Source: M3007 sp046160625 (GTDB taxonomy: Bacteria; Bacteroidota; Bacteroidia; Chitinophagales; Saprospiraceae). Taken from it: a DNA stretch of 64,000 nucleotides. Positions 40,903 to 50,692 of the stretch are shown here, piece by piece. How positions within the stretch are numbered: position 1 is the first letter of the stretch; each line of letters begins with the position of its first letter. The translations under genes and the position numbers were made by a program. The DNA lies in contig JBJXGZ010000118.1 of assembly GCA_046160625.1 (NCBI GenBank), positions 124,001-188,000 on the forward strand. The letters are read 5' to 3'. The notes under the pieces were generated by a model. That model was given only the letters and a program-made list of their open reading frames with translations. It was not told the origin of the DNA and made no database searches.

Positions 40903-43900
40903 ATGAAAAATATATTCCTCCTTACCCTCGCCATAATTTGGATTGCGGGTACAAGTGTCGCCCAAAGCCGACTCTATGTCAACCCCTTAGCTAACGGCCA
41001 AAACAATGGGTCTACGTGGACCAATGCTTTTGCCGACCTGCACCATGCTCTTGTCACCGCTCAAACAGGCGATGAAGTCTGGGTAGCCGAGGGCGAATAC
41101 CGTCCAGACACCGCCTCAAATCGTGACCGCTCCTTTGTGCTCAAAAGCGGTGTGAAACTTTACGGGGGTTTCAACGGCACCGAGGCGAGTTTGGCACAGC
41201 GTGATATCACAGCACATCCTACTGTGCTCAGCGGCAACATTGGAAACCCTGCCGACAGTACTGACAATTCCTACACGATCTTGTACATGGCCTATCCGGA
41301 TACCAGCACGCGCTTGGACGGACTTGATTTTCGGCATGGGTATGCCGTCAGCGATACCCACTTTTTCAATCTTTCACCTGTTTTGAGTGGGGGAGCAGTG
41401 TATGTATTGGCACAGAATGGCAAGGCCTTGCCAGTTTTCGTCAACTGCATGTTCAGGGATAATGTTGCAAAATCTAGAGGGGGTGCCATTTTTGTGCACG
41501 GCCAGAATAGCACGGGTAGCACACCTATATTCCGGAATTGCTTGTTCTACAATAACAAAGCACAGTATGCAGGAGGAGCCTTGTACATTTCGGGCGGCAA
41601 CAACCTTGACCGGGGCATAGAGTTTGACCATTGTCGCTTTGAGTCGAATACTGCAGGGTCTTTTGGCGGTGCGATAAGCATGGAAAATGCCTTTGGCAGT
41701 GAGACGCTCAATTTTCTCTCCTGCAAAGTTACGCACAGCCACACCAACATTTTTGGAGGCTTTATGTACATGATAAAGTCGGGGATCAATCCTTCTAAAA
41801 TTACCATTGACAGTTGCGAAATATCGAAAAACACCTGCAATGCGGGCCCAAGCGGGTTATATGTGACATCAAATGGTGTCAATTTTCAAACGGTATTCAA
41901 ATTGCGCAATTCAAAAGTGTTCGACAATTCTGAATCCCCATTTTCAAACGGTGGAGTGATTTCATTGGGCGAATATGCCCATTTTTCCTCTTCCATCATT
42001 GACACATTTATAGTTTTTGGGAATATTGTCTATGACAACAAAACTAGCTTTTCTGTCATTGGGCTTAACTCCAATAATGCTTGGGCTAAGGTTGAGAAGA
42101 ACCTGGTTTATAATAATGGTAGGATACAAAGCAACGCAGGAGGTGGAATTTTTGTCAGTGGAAGACAAATTGAAATAAGCGAAAACATTTGCTATGAGAA
42201 TACGTCGCTTCCTCTTTTTGGAGGAATTCGCGCATTTTCTGATTCCAAGCTCCAAATCCATGATAACATCCTTTATGGCAATACTTTTTTGGGTCAAGCG
42301 GGTACCTATTATAGCACGAGTATTCTGGGTACAGGAGTAAGCACAATTTTTGGATATACGGATAGTGCACAGGTTTTTAACAATACTTTTTGCAAAAACA
42401 CTACATGGGTAACAGGTCAAATAAACAACTCGCCTGTTCCACGAAAGGTTTACACAAACAATGTCTTCCTTGATAACAGGGATTTTTTGACTGGAGATAT
42501 CACAATACCTGTAAGTCTTGGACAAGATTCTTCTTACTTTTCCCACAACCTGATGGACGTGGATTGTGGCACCATTCCCAAGCGTGTGGCCTGCGGCCCC
42601 AACAACCTCTTCAACCTCGACCCCCTCTTCCGCGACACCGCCAACCACGACTACTCCCTCCTCCCTTGCTCCCCCCTCATCAACGCAGGCTCCAACGCCT
42701 CAGCTGCGGGTATCCTAATCGATATCGCGGGCAATCCCCGCATCCTCGAAGGCACGGTGGACATCGGCGCTTACGAGGCCCCTGCATTCGCCTTGGCCGC
42801 CGCGCCGCAGGTGCAACCTGCCTGCATCGGTGCGTCCAATGGGAGCATCAGCATCCTGCCTGAGCACGGCTGCGAGCCGCTGGTATATGCCTGGTCGCCC
42901 AATGCGGGCAACGGCCCGGAACTCAACGGCCTGCCTCCGGGAAATTTCATATTCACAATAACCGACGGCAGCGGCCGACAAATCATGGACACCGTGGTGG
43001 TGGCATCGGCCCCTCAGCCATCCCTAGCCCTTACTTCCACCGATGTACAGTGCGGAACCACTTCAGGCGGGTCGCTCTCGGCCTCCGTCACGAGCGGCAC
43101 GGCGCCCTTCCAGTACACGTGGTTACCCAATGCTTCAGACACTTCCAACTTAAGCCATCTCTCCCCCGGTTCATACGCCCTCATGGTAGTGGACGCCAAC
43201 GGCTGCCAGGACTCCGCCTCCGCCAGCATCGCGCTGCTGGGCATGCTCACCCTCATGGTGGACGGCAAAACCATCTCCTGTTACAATGCTGCCGACGGCT
43301 GGCTCTCTGCTTCACCTGTTACGGGAGCGGCACCCTTCTCTTGGGGCTGGCAGGGATGGCTGGGCACGGATTCTATCGCACAACCGCTTGGGCCGGGCAT
43401 GTATGCGGTCACGGTCAGCGATGCCTTTGGCTGCACGGCTGCTTTTTCTTTCCCACCCATGGATCAGCCCGATTCGCTCTGGGCTACGGTCGGCACGAAC
43501 GACCAGACTGACCTCATCATGCCCAACGGCACGGCGGTGGTGACCACCATTTCTGGCGGCACGTCTCCGTTCGACTACCTCTGGGAACCTGGCGGAAGCA
43601 CTACACAGGCCATCGCTGGCCTCACAGCGGGCAGTTACACCGTGACGGTGACAGATAACAACGGCTGTCAGGTGGTGGTACAGGCGGTGGTGGATTTGAT
43701 GGTCGGCACGGAAGAAGCGGAGGGACAGGCATTTGTGGTATACCCAAACCCGGCAGTGGATTGGGTGAAGGTGCTGCTGCCAAAATCAATGGAAAAATGT
43801 TCCGTGGAGCTTTCCGACATGACGGGGAAAGTCTTGCGCTCAAGCATTTTGGCGGCAGCCTCGGCTCCCTGCACTATTGACCTTATCGGGCTGCCGAGCG

Positions 43901-43974
43901 GCAACTATGTGATGACGGTACGGAATGGCACTGGGAAAGAGATGTTTGTAGGGAAAGTGACGAAGATGAAATAA
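40903..43974 (+). CDS. Type IX secreted beta-helix protein with SprB-type repeats
   Basis: 1023 aa. Residues 1-20 are a signal peptide (IWIAGTSVAQ). Residues 22-100 match the start of choice-of-anchor beta-helix proteins (LYVNPLANGQNNGSTWTNAF, GVKLYGGFNGTE). Residues 120-620 are a right-handed parallel beta-helix, ending with the family-typical CSPLINAGSN and GTVDIGAYE. Residues about 627-930 hold SprB repeats (GGSLSASVTSGTAPFQYTW, GSYTVTVTDNNGCQ). The last 80 residues are a sorting domain (VYPNPAVDW, LPSGNYVMTVRNG). SprB-like proteins are motile surface adhesins; the beta-helix suggests glycan binding or cleavage. It has no visible catalytic motif. Confidence 0.92.
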   Translation: MKNIFLLTLAIIWIAGTSVAQSRLYVNPLANGQNNGSTWTNAFADLHHALVTAQTGDEVWVAEGEYRPDTASNRDRSFVLKSGVKLYGGFNGTEASLAQRDITAHPTVLSGNIGNPADSTDNSYTILYMAYPDTSTRLDGLDFRHGYAVSDTHFFNLSPVLSGGAVYVLAQNGKALPVFVNCMFRDNVAKSRGGAIFVHGQNSTGSTPIFRNCLFYNNKAQYAGGALYISGGNNLDRGIEFDHCRFESNTAGSFGGAISMENAFGSETLNFLSCKVTHSHTNIFGGFMYMIKSGINPSKITIDSCEISKNTCNAGPSGLYVTSNGVNFQTVFKLRNSKVFDNSESPFSNGGVISLGEYAHFSSSIIDTFIVFGNIVYDNKTSFSVIGLNSNNAWAKVEKNLVYNNGRIQSNAGGGIFVSGRQIEISENICYENTSLPLFGGIRAFSDSKLQIHDNILYGNTFLGQAGTYYSTSILGTGVSTIFGYTDSAQVFNNTFCKNTTWVTGQINNSPVPRKVYTNNVFLDNRDFLTGDITIPVSLGQDSSYFSHNLMDVDCGTIPKRVACGPNNLFNLDPLFRDTANHDYSLLPCSPLINAGSNASAAGILIDIAGNPRILEGTVDIGAYEAPAFALAAAPQVQPACIGASNGSISILPEHGCEPLVYAWSPNAGNGPELNGLPPGNFIFTITDGSGRQIMDTVVVASAPQPSLALTSTDVQCGTTSGGSLSASVTSGTAPFQYTWLPNASDTSNLSHLSPGSYALMVVDANGCQDSASASIALLGMLTLMVDGKTISCYNAADGWLSASPVTGAAPFSWGWQGWLGTDSIAQPLGPGMYAVTVSDAFGCTAAFSFPPMDQPDSLWATVGTNDQTDLIMPNGTAVVTTISGGTSPFDYLWEPGGSTTQAIAGLTAGSYTVTVTDNNGCQVVVQAVVDLMVGTEEAEGQAFVVYPNPAVDWVKVLLPKSMEKCSVELSDMTGKVLRSSILAAASAPCTIDLIGLPSGNYVMTVRNGTGKEMFVGKVTKMK

Positions 43975-43975
43975 T

Positions 43976-44063
43976 TGTAAAACCGCAAAATGTAAAACCA
44001 AGAAGCGAGCACGCCTAGTGGTTTTACATTTTGCGGTTTTCCTGTTTTAAATTTTGCGGTTTA
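43976..44063. repeat. Palindromic repeat B, copy 2
   Basis: The arms 43979-44000 and 44019-44040 are perfect 22-bp complements (AAAACCGCAAAATGTAAAAC), followed by a further inverted CGCAAAAT unit. The element is inverted relative to copy 1 and shares AACCAAGAAGCGAG with it. A partial third copy lies at 53900-53940. Confidence 0.9.
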
Positions 44064-44070
44064 ATACATT

Positions 44071-46299
44071 TCATTTCAGCACCTGCTTCAGCGCCTTCAC
44101 ACTCGCCTGGTTATCAGCCGTATAAAAAGCCTCATAAATGTCAAGTTTTTCCCGGCGACTTAAGTGGAAACTGAGCGATGCCTCACGGTTTTTGCGCACT
44201 GGGCGGTAGTGAAAACGCACCATTTCTACCCGGTTGCCGCCCATTGCATCGTTCAGGAGCGCCAGCGCGTTGTCTTGTTCAAAGTCTTGAATGTCCGTCA
44301 TATTGCCGCCGGCTGCTTCTGCCGGGGTAAACATGTTTTCAAAAACACCCTTATCGTCGCTGGGTATTATTGCGTGGATCTTGTCCCAGCAACGTATCTG
44401 TACAAAGACCACACCGCCCGTGTTTTCGCGAATCCAGTCTTTAAAAACATGCGCGAAACGGATGGACATTCCCAGTCCATAGTTGTCGCGGAAACCAGCA
44501 TCAAGGGCTTCTATGGAGGGGCTGGTTGGCAACCACACGTTGGGTAGGATGAAAGGGTAGGTACAGCTCATCCGCATGACACTGCTGAATGCCAGGCTAT
44601 CGGCCTGCTGCTTAGCAAAAAATCTTCCAAAGTCTACCCCGTCTATTTCTACCTGTGCGGCCAAACGCCCTGCATTGGGGCGCATGAGGTAGCTTACGCC
44701 TTGTGGACTTATCAGCATCCTCCGTGCATCGTTCAGCACAAATGGGCTGGCGATGAGCATGGGGATTTTGGCCTCGATCTCAGGTTGCCGGTATTCAGAA
44801 GTTTTTCGCAAAAAAAAGCCGCCCGTGTTTTCGTTCAATTGGTGTTCAAAAAGGTAGCCCCGGTCCTTTCGGTAGGAAAAATTGCCAGAACGGAAACTGG
44901 AAATCGGGAAAAACAGATCGTTCGAAACAACAGCGAAACTGATGGCATTGAGCAGGTCTTTACCCATGTCCTCTACCAGGCTCGGGTCTTGCGGGGCAAG
45001 GCGGTCGCCTTCAGCATGTCGGAGCATTGCTTCCCGGATGTGGGCAGCGCCGAGCAAACCACCAGATGCCCCGGTGATGAGGGCCGTTTGACGCAAGAGT
45101 TTGCCCCCTGTGGCGATGTCTGCTTTTTGGAGCGTCTGCATCGTCCAGAGTGCCGAACGGTGGCCGCCTCCGCTGACACATACGAGTAAGAGTTTTGGGC
45201 GCGGGTTCTCGGGTGTTCGGTTTTTGGCCAGCCAGTTTTCCAGTATCTTAATGGTGGCGGCGTGGTCGCTGGCAATATTTTGAGGCGAGCCAATTTTTTC
45301 AATTGCAGCGTAGTTGTACACTGCGCGATTTTCTTTTTGATAATCAAGGCCGTAGGCGCGGTTACGGTAATTGAAAAAACCCCAGCCTGTCAGCAAATTC
45401 ACCGTAAATATCAGTCCCAAAAACACGGCAGTGCCCCACTGGCGAAACCAAAAACGAATGGCTCCATAAAGCCCCATCACGATGCTTGCAAAAAGATACA
45501 GGGTAGCCCCTGCCGGAATCCGCGCCCAAGTGCTGTCCATGAACGCGCCTTGCACCATAAGCAAAAAGAGCGCGGCAATCAGCACTACCACGGCATTCCA
45601 GTGGTTTTGGCGGAATACCTCCTCCAGTACCCGAGGATCGTAGTGTGCAACGCTGCGCACCAAACGCGGGTGACAACGTTCTGTCAGATAGGTGTCCACC
45701 CGCCAGCGTGTAACGCCCATTTGTATTTCGCGGACGCTGGGCAGTCGTTGACTGAAAAGCAAACGCCCTCCTGGGCGGGGAGTCCAGTTGAAAGAATTCA
45801 GGTCTTTGTTGGTCAGGTGGAAATAAGCCGCCAGAACTCCCGTAATGGCTGCTGTGCCGGAAAGGAAACCCGCGATGTTCCAGCCTATTTCTGGAGTGGA
45901 AGTGAGTTCGTCGTGCGATTGAAACCAAATGGTACAAACGAACCACACGGCCAAATAAGCCAAAGGAATGAGGCTGTTATTGAGGCAAAACTTGGTAAAC
46001 GGCGCAGCCAATGTGGCTAAAAAAGGAAAACGGTTGGAACAGAGCAGGTAGGCTGTGAGGTGCCAGGTCATTACCAGTCCGCCAAAAGCCAGCCCATTCA
46101 GAAAAAAACTCCAAAAGTTGACTTGTCCGTGATACTCCGGGGTGAGCATGAGGTAGTGCATCCCAAAAAAACGCCCAACCAGCCCGGTGCTGAATGCCGC
46201 CAAAACGAACCACACCAGCAACAAAACCAAGTGGTTGCGCAGGTGCAGCACCAGCAGGCGAACGGGAAAGGAGTAGTAGATTTGGTGGAAAATGGTCAC
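44071..46299 (-). CDS. Patatin-like phospholipase with N-terminal membrane domain
   Basis: 742 aa. The first 330 residues contain about eight hydrophobic segments (LLVWFVLAAFSTGLVGRF, AVVVLIAALFLLMVQGAF). From about residue 365 a patatin fold appears: oxyanion Gly loop SGGGHRSALW, nucleophile elbow GASGG (Ser), and the catalytic Asp as DAGFRDN, where D-G-G or D-G-A is more usual. It would hydrolyse acyl esters of phospholipids or lipoproteins at the membrane. A membrane-fused patatin of this length is not the common form. Repeat B copy 2 lies between its end and the cargo gene. Confidence 0.87.
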   Translation of the reverse strand: MTIFHQIYYSFPVRLLVLHLRNHLVLLLVWFVLAAFSTGLVGRFFGMHYLMLTPEYHGQVNFWSFFLNGLAFGGLVMTWHLTAYLLCSNRFPFLATLAAPFTKFCLNNSLIPLAYLAVWFVCTIWFQSHDELTSTPEIGWNIAGFLSGTAAITGVLAAYFHLTNKDLNSFNWTPRPGGRLLFSQRLPSVREIQMGVTRWRVDTYLTERCHPRLVRSVAHYDPRVLEEVFRQNHWNAVVVLIAALFLLMVQGAFMDSTWARIPAGATLYLFASIVMGLYGAIRFWFRQWGTAVFLGLIFTVNLLTGWGFFNYRNRAYGLDYQKENRAVYNYAAIEKIGSPQNIASDHAATIKILENWLAKNRTPENPRPKLLLVCVSGGGHRSALWTMQTLQKADIATGGKLLRQTALITGASGGLLGAAHIREAMLRHAEGDRLAPQDPSLVEDMGKDLLNAISFAVVSNDLFFPISSFRSGNFSYRKDRGYLFEHQLNENTGGFFLRKTSEYRQPEIEAKIPMLIASPFVLNDARRMLISPQGVSYLMRPNAGRLAAQVEIDGVDFGRFFAKQQADSLAFSSVMRMSCTYPFILPNVWLPTSPSIEALDAGFRDNYGLGMSIRFAHVFKDWIRENTGGVVFVQIRCWDKIHAIIPSDDKGVFENMFTPAEAAGGNMTDIQDFEQDNALALLNDAMGGNRVEMVRFHYRPVRKNREASLSFHLSRREKLDIYEAFYTADNQASVKALKQVLK

Positions 46300-46434
46300 G
46301 TTTTTGGAGTGCTGATTTTCAAGTTGATAAAGGCAAATATGGGAGCTTTGCAGGGCTTAGGCGAGAACGTTAAAATACCGGAAAACGTTTGCTGAGAAGT
46401 GTTATATGTCATAAAACTTTTGCCATATTGCCAA

Positions 46435-46469
46435 ACCGCCCCATTTCGCACTTTGCGAAATGGGGCGGT
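46435..46469. terminator. Perfect 16-bp hairpin between hppA and the patatin gene
   Basis: ACCGCCCCATTTCGCA (46435-46450) pairs exactly with 46454-46469 around a 3-base loop. It lies 29 bases after the hppA stop on the minus strand and has only a weak T run. Confidence 0.65.
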
Positions 46470-46497
46470 GGTTATAAAATCAAATATTTCCTTGCTA

Positions 46498-48966
46498 TCA
46501 ATTCTGCTTCTGAAGTTGGTTGGGAGGCTGATTCGCTTCTTTCTTCTTTTTGTTTTCCAGCATTTTCCTAATAAGCGCCTTTTTTTGCTGTTCTGTAAAC
46601 TCGGGCTTTGAGCCATTGGGGCTAGTGAGGACTGGGCCGCCGCTGGATTTGCCGCTCTCAGGTGGCGGGGCTAGCATGCCCTGATTCATAGGCGGTAGTT
46701 GCATGCCAGACTGCCCTGTTGATTGAGGCTTTTGGCTGCCGGGTGGCGGCTCTGTCATGCCGGGTGGAAGGCGGTTTTCCCGGATTTGCATATTGATCTT
46801 ATCCCTGCTGCTGCCAGCGTCGTGTCCTCCCAAAATAGGCGCGATAGCCAAGCCCACCAAACAGGTTAGTTTGATCAAAATGTTCATTGAAGGGCCGGAG
46901 GTATCTTTGAAAGGATCGCCAACCGTATCGCCCGTGACTGCGGCTTTGTGTGGCTCAGAGCCTTTGTAGTACATCTGGCCGTTGATTTCAACGCCTTTTT
47001 CAAACGATTTTTTCGCGTTATCCCAGGCGCCACCAGCGTTCGACTGGAAAATTGCCCACATTACACCGCTCACCGTAACACCAGCCATGTAACCGCCGAG
47101 CGCTTCGGGGCCCATAATGAAGCCAACTAAAATAGGAGTGATGATGGTGATAAGGCCCGGAGCGAGCATTTCGCGGAGCGCGGCTTTGGTAGAAATGTCC
47201 ACACATTTGCTGTATTCCGCCTTGCCAGTGCCTTCGAGTAGGCCCGGGATTTCGCGGAACTGACGGCGCACTTCTTCCACCATGTCCATCGCAGCTCTGC
47301 CCACGCTCTGCATGGCCAATGCACTGAATACCACCGGGATCATGCCGCCGAGGAAAAGCGCGGCAAGCACTTTTGCTTTGAAAATATTGATGCCTTCGAT
47401 GCCTGTGAAATCAACATATGCAGCGAACAGTGCGAGCGCGGTCAAGGCAGCAGAAGCAATGGCAAAACCTTTGCCGATGGCTGCTGTGGTATTGCCCACA
47501 GAGTCGAGTACATCGGTGCGGTTGCGCACTTCTTTGGGCAGTTCGCTCATTTCGGCGATACCACCAGCATTGTCGGCAATGGGGCCAAAAGCGTCAATGG
47601 CCAACTGCATGGCTGTGGTAGCCATCATCGCTGAAGCCGCAATGGCTACACCGTAGAATCCTGCCAGTTCGTATGCAGACCAGATTGCGCCAGAGAACAG
47701 CACGATGGGCATCCAGGTAGACATCATGCCCGTAGCCAAACCAGCGATGACGTTGGTTGCGTGGCCGGTGCCGGATTGACGCACAATGTTCATGACAGGC
47801 TTTTTACCCAAGCCAGTGTAGTATTCGGTAATGGCCGAGATCAGGGAGCCTACGATGAGGCCCACCATGGTTGCATTAAAAACGTTGGTGCTGCTGATGG
47901 TCTGCAAGCCTTGACCAAAGAAACGCATGTTCATGGTTTCGGGCAGCATCCACTTGATTACTGGGAAACAAACCACCGCAGTAAGGATAACACTCACCCA
48001 GTTGCCATTATTGAGGGCGCGCTGAACCATATTTGAATCGGCCTCGACACCGTCTTTAATCCGCACAAATTGCATCCCCACAATGGAGAACAGGATGCCG
48101 AGTCCAGCGATCATTACAGGCAAAAGAATGGGGCCGATGCCTCCAAATATGTCTGTAATGCCACCAGAATCCCGTATCACCGAGTTGCCAAGTACCATGG
48201 CAGCGAGTACCGTTGCTACATAAGAGCCAAACAAGTCGGCGCCCATACCAGCCACGTCGCCCACATTGTCGCCCACGTTATCGGCGATGGTCGCAGGGTT
48301 GCGCGGATCGTCTTCCGGGATGCCTGCCTCTACTTTGCCTACTAGGTCAGCACCCACGTCGGCTGCTTTGGTGTAAATGCCACCGCCAACACGGGCAAAA
48401 AGTGCGATGGACTCAGCACCCAGCGAAAAACCCGCAAGTACTTCGAGTACCCGCGACATGGTGTGCCAGCCATCCGTACCGTACGTGCCGCCCATAAAGA
48501 ATACATAGAAAACCGCGAATAAGGCGCTCAAACCCAGTACTGCCAGTCCTGCTACGCCGAGGCCCATTACCGAGCCGCCTTTGAACGAAACTTTGAGTGC
48601 CTGTGTGAGACTTGTGCGAGCGGCTTGGGTGGTGCGCACATTGGCTTTTGTAGCCACGCGCATACCAAGGTTGCCGGCCAGGGCCGAGAAAAATGCACCA
48701 ATGACAAAAGCCACCACGATGAGCGGGTGACTCGTTTCGGCCTGTGTGCTCAGCCAGCCGAGCAGCAGGCCAGCCACTACGACGTATATGCCGAGAATGC
48801 GGTATTCCGCTTTGAGAAAAGCCAAAGCACCGTCGGCGATGTGTTTGGCAATGCTTTGCATCTTTTCGTCGCCCGCGTCTTGTTTGGTCACCCACTTTTG
48901 GAGAATAAACATATACACGAGACCAACGACCCCGAAGATTGGTAATAAGTAAACCAGAGAGCTCAT
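46498..48966 (-). CDS. hppA: Membrane-bound ion-translocating pyrophosphatase, with a C-terminal extension
   Basis: 822 aa, with about 16 membrane segments over residues 1-712. The pyrophosphate-binding motif DVGADLVGKVE, the acidic EDDPRNPATIADNVGDNVGD and the later DAFGPIADNAGG are all present. GNTTAAIGKG carries Ala and Gly at the two positions that mark the potassium-dependent class (Lys and Thr in the independent one). It couples PPi hydrolysis to H+ or Na+ pumping; which ion cannot be read safely. Residues 713-822 are a Pro/Gln/Lys-rich tail (PPPESGKSS, KKALIRKMLENKKKK) absent from standard family members I know. A TACTTTTG box (49011-49018) precedes it. Confidence 0.95.
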   Translation of the reverse strand: MSSLVYLLPIFGVVGLVYMFILQKWVTKQDAGDEKMQSIAKHIADGALAFLKAEYRILGIYVVVAGLLLGWLSTQAETSHPLIVVAFVIGAFFSALAGNLGMRVATKANVRTTQAARTSLTQALKVSFKGGSVMGLGVAGLAVLGLSALFAVFYVFFMGGTYGTDGWHTMSRVLEVLAGFSLGAESIALFARVGGGIYTKAADVGADLVGKVEAGIPEDDPRNPATIADNVGDNVGDVAGMGADLFGSYVATVLAAMVLGNSVIRDSGGITDIFGGIGPILLPVMIAGLGILFSIVGMQFVRIKDGVEADSNMVQRALNNGNWVSVILTAVVCFPVIKWMLPETMNMRFFGQGLQTISSTNVFNATMVGLIVGSLISAITEYYTGLGKKPVMNIVRQSGTGHATNVIAGLATGMMSTWMPIVLFSGAIWSAYELAGFYGVAIAASAMMATTAMQLAIDAFGPIADNAGGIAEMSELPKEVRNRTDVLDSVGNTTAAIGKGFAIASAALTALALFAAYVDFTGIEGINIFKAKVLAALFLGGMIPVVFSALAMQSVGRAAMDMVEEVRRQFREIPGLLEGTGKAEYSKCVDISTKAALREMLAPGLITIITPILVGFIMGPEALGGYMAGVTVSGVMWAIFQSNAGGAWDNAKKSFEKGVEINGQMYYKGSEPHKAAVTGDTVGDPFKDTSGPSMNILIKLTCLVGLAIAPILGGHDAGSSRDKINMQIRENRLPPGMTEPPPGSQKPQSTGQSGMQLPPMNQGMLAPPPESGKSSGGPVLTSPNGSKPEFTEQQKKALIRKMLENKKKKEANQPPNQLQKQN

Positions 48967-49010
48967 CCCTAAAAATTTGTTTTGACGTGAAAGTTTGTAA
49001 AAAACGGGTG

Positions 49011-49018
49011 CAAAAGTA
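49011..49018 (-). promoter_or_regulatory. Putative hppA -7 box
   Basis: Minus-strand TACTTTTG matches TAnnTTTG, about 45 bases upstream of the hppA ATG at 48966. Confidence 0.5.
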
Positions 49019-49066
49019 GAGAAAGAATCTTTCTGGGCACAGGAAAGTTGAAAGTTCGCTTCGACT

Positions 49067-50620
49067 TCATTTTAACATGCGGTCAACAACTAAAACTTCC
49101 GGGTCGTTTTTGATATATTCGGGGACTTGAGTGCCGGTTCGATCTTTGAAAACTGCGAATTTTATACCACGTTGTTTCAATTCTCGGAACAAGTTTTCAT
49201 CTGGGCAACCCTCATACACGCTCCGGTTGCAGTAAAACATCGCGTCTATTTCTTCCAGCCCATGGGCATTTAACAGCACATAGCCTTCAGGTACCAATTG
49301 ATCCAATTCCCTGTAAACCAATATATTTCCTTGTCTGATCTCCAACTCGGCGGCTGGCGCCATAGCAGTGTCTACACGCAAGACGTGGTAAGAATAAAGT
49401 ACGCCGGGGCGCATGGAGGCAATGACGAGTGCATACAATACCAAGAAGGTGGGTATCCAGGGGCGGCGCAATGCGCTGAAATTGCCCAAGAATTTATCTG
49501 CAAAAACTCCCATGGCCACATAAACCAAGGGTGCCACGCAAAAAGTGTAGGAGATCACCTTGGTCTGGGCAACAAATGAAAAGAAGAAATAGGGCAGAAA
49601 AATAAGGATTCCAAAAGGCAGGAGTAAACGTGCCGGGGGTTTCGGGCCACCCCAGAAGGCCGCCACCAGACCCAAGGGTACTGCCGCCCAAAGTTTGGGA
49701 CCAAAATGTTCGTCCAAAAGTTCAAAATAGAAATTCCAGTCGCCTCTATGTCCTTCTACCACTTTCCAAATGTGTTTTGCATTGTACGCCATTTCGAAGG
49801 CGTATTCTTTTGGGAATTTCCAGTAAGCATATATCTGCCAGGGCAATACCACCAACAATGTGAGGCCAAAAGACCACAGCATGTGGAGGTAGGTGCGAGG
49901 CCGGTTCCAATCCGCAGAGGCGAAAAGCCATGCTAACCAGGCGCCAAACACCAGACCGCCGGTCAGCCATTTACAAAGAATCGCACAGCCCGAAAACAGC
50001 CCCGCCAACAATGCCCAACGCAATTTTTCCTTCCCGGAAGCCGCGTATTCAAAAAATGCCCACGCACTACAGCCCACATAAAATGAGAATGCCACATCGT
50101 TGTGGTCCATGCCATAAGTTCCCGTGGTGAGTTGTAGTTGGAAGAAAGCAAAAGTCCAAAGCAACGCTGCATAGTAACCCGCGTTTTTGCTGAACAAGAT
50201 GGCCCCGATCCGATAAATCGGCAGCACCATCAACGACCCCATGATTACACTTGGCAAGCGCAAGGCCCATTCATTTACACCAAAAATCTTCATGCTCAAG
50301 GCCATTTGCCAGAGAAACAAAGGTTGTTTGTGCAGCCAAATGTGGCAATGCGCCCAGTCTTTGTCGTAATTTGGCAATGGCAGATCAACGCGCAGCATTG
50401 GCTTGAACGGGTATTCCATCATGTTCTTTGCCACGAGTGCATGAAACCGCTCGTCCCAGAGGTGCAAATAAGTATCAAGATAGGTAATACAAAAGCGCAA
50501 CAAAAATGCTGCGACGAAGAGTGAAAACAGGGCGAGTTTGTCGCGCCCTTGTTGCCAAAACAAAAAACTTAGCAGTGCGGCGATTACTGTTCCAGAAAAT
50601 AAATATTGCCAAGAATCCAT
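49067..50620 (-). CDS. GT39/ArnT-like membrane glycosyltransferase
   Basis: 517 aa with about 11-12 membrane segments. The first periplasmic loop carries the acidic D-E motif (HLWDERFHALVAKNM), as in PMT/ArnT-type transferases that use polyprenyl-phosphate sugars, and later comes LHKQPLFLWQMALSMKIFGVNEWALRLPSVIMG, a strong match for this superfamily. It would transfer a sugar to lipid A, a glycan or a protein outside the inner membrane. The acceptor is unknown. It ends about 100 bases before the hppA start and precedes the hppA gene on the same strand. Confidence 0.87.
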   Translation of the reverse strand: MDSWQYLFSGTVIAALLSFLFWQQGRDKLALFSLFVAAFLLRFCITYLDTYLHLWDERFHALVAKNMMEYPFKPMLRVDLPLPNYDKDWAHCHIWLHKQPLFLWQMALSMKIFGVNEWALRLPSVIMGSLMVLPIYRIGAILFSKNAGYYAALLWTFAFFQLQLTTGTYGMDHNDVAFSFYVGCSAWAFFEYAASGKEKLRWALLAGLFSGCAILCKWLTGGLVFGAWLAWLFASADWNRPRTYLHMLWSFGLTLLVVLPWQIYAYWKFPKEYAFEMAYNAKHIWKVVEGHRGDWNFYFELLDEHFGPKLWAAVPLGLVAAFWGGPKPPARLLLPFGILIFLPYFFFSFVAQTKVISYTFCVAPLVYVAMGVFADKFLGNFSALRRPWIPTFLVLYALVIASMRPGVLYSYHVLRVDTAMAPAAELEIRQGNILVYRELDQLVPEGYVLLNAHGLEEIDAMFYCNRSVYEGCPDENLFRELKQRGIKFAVFKDRTGTQVPEYIKNDPEVLVVDRMLK

Positions 50621-50692
50621 GCCGGAAAAGTAGGGTGAAAACCCAATTGGGTAGGAGTGTTTATTCCAGAAATTGTGAGATAGAAGTACCCT

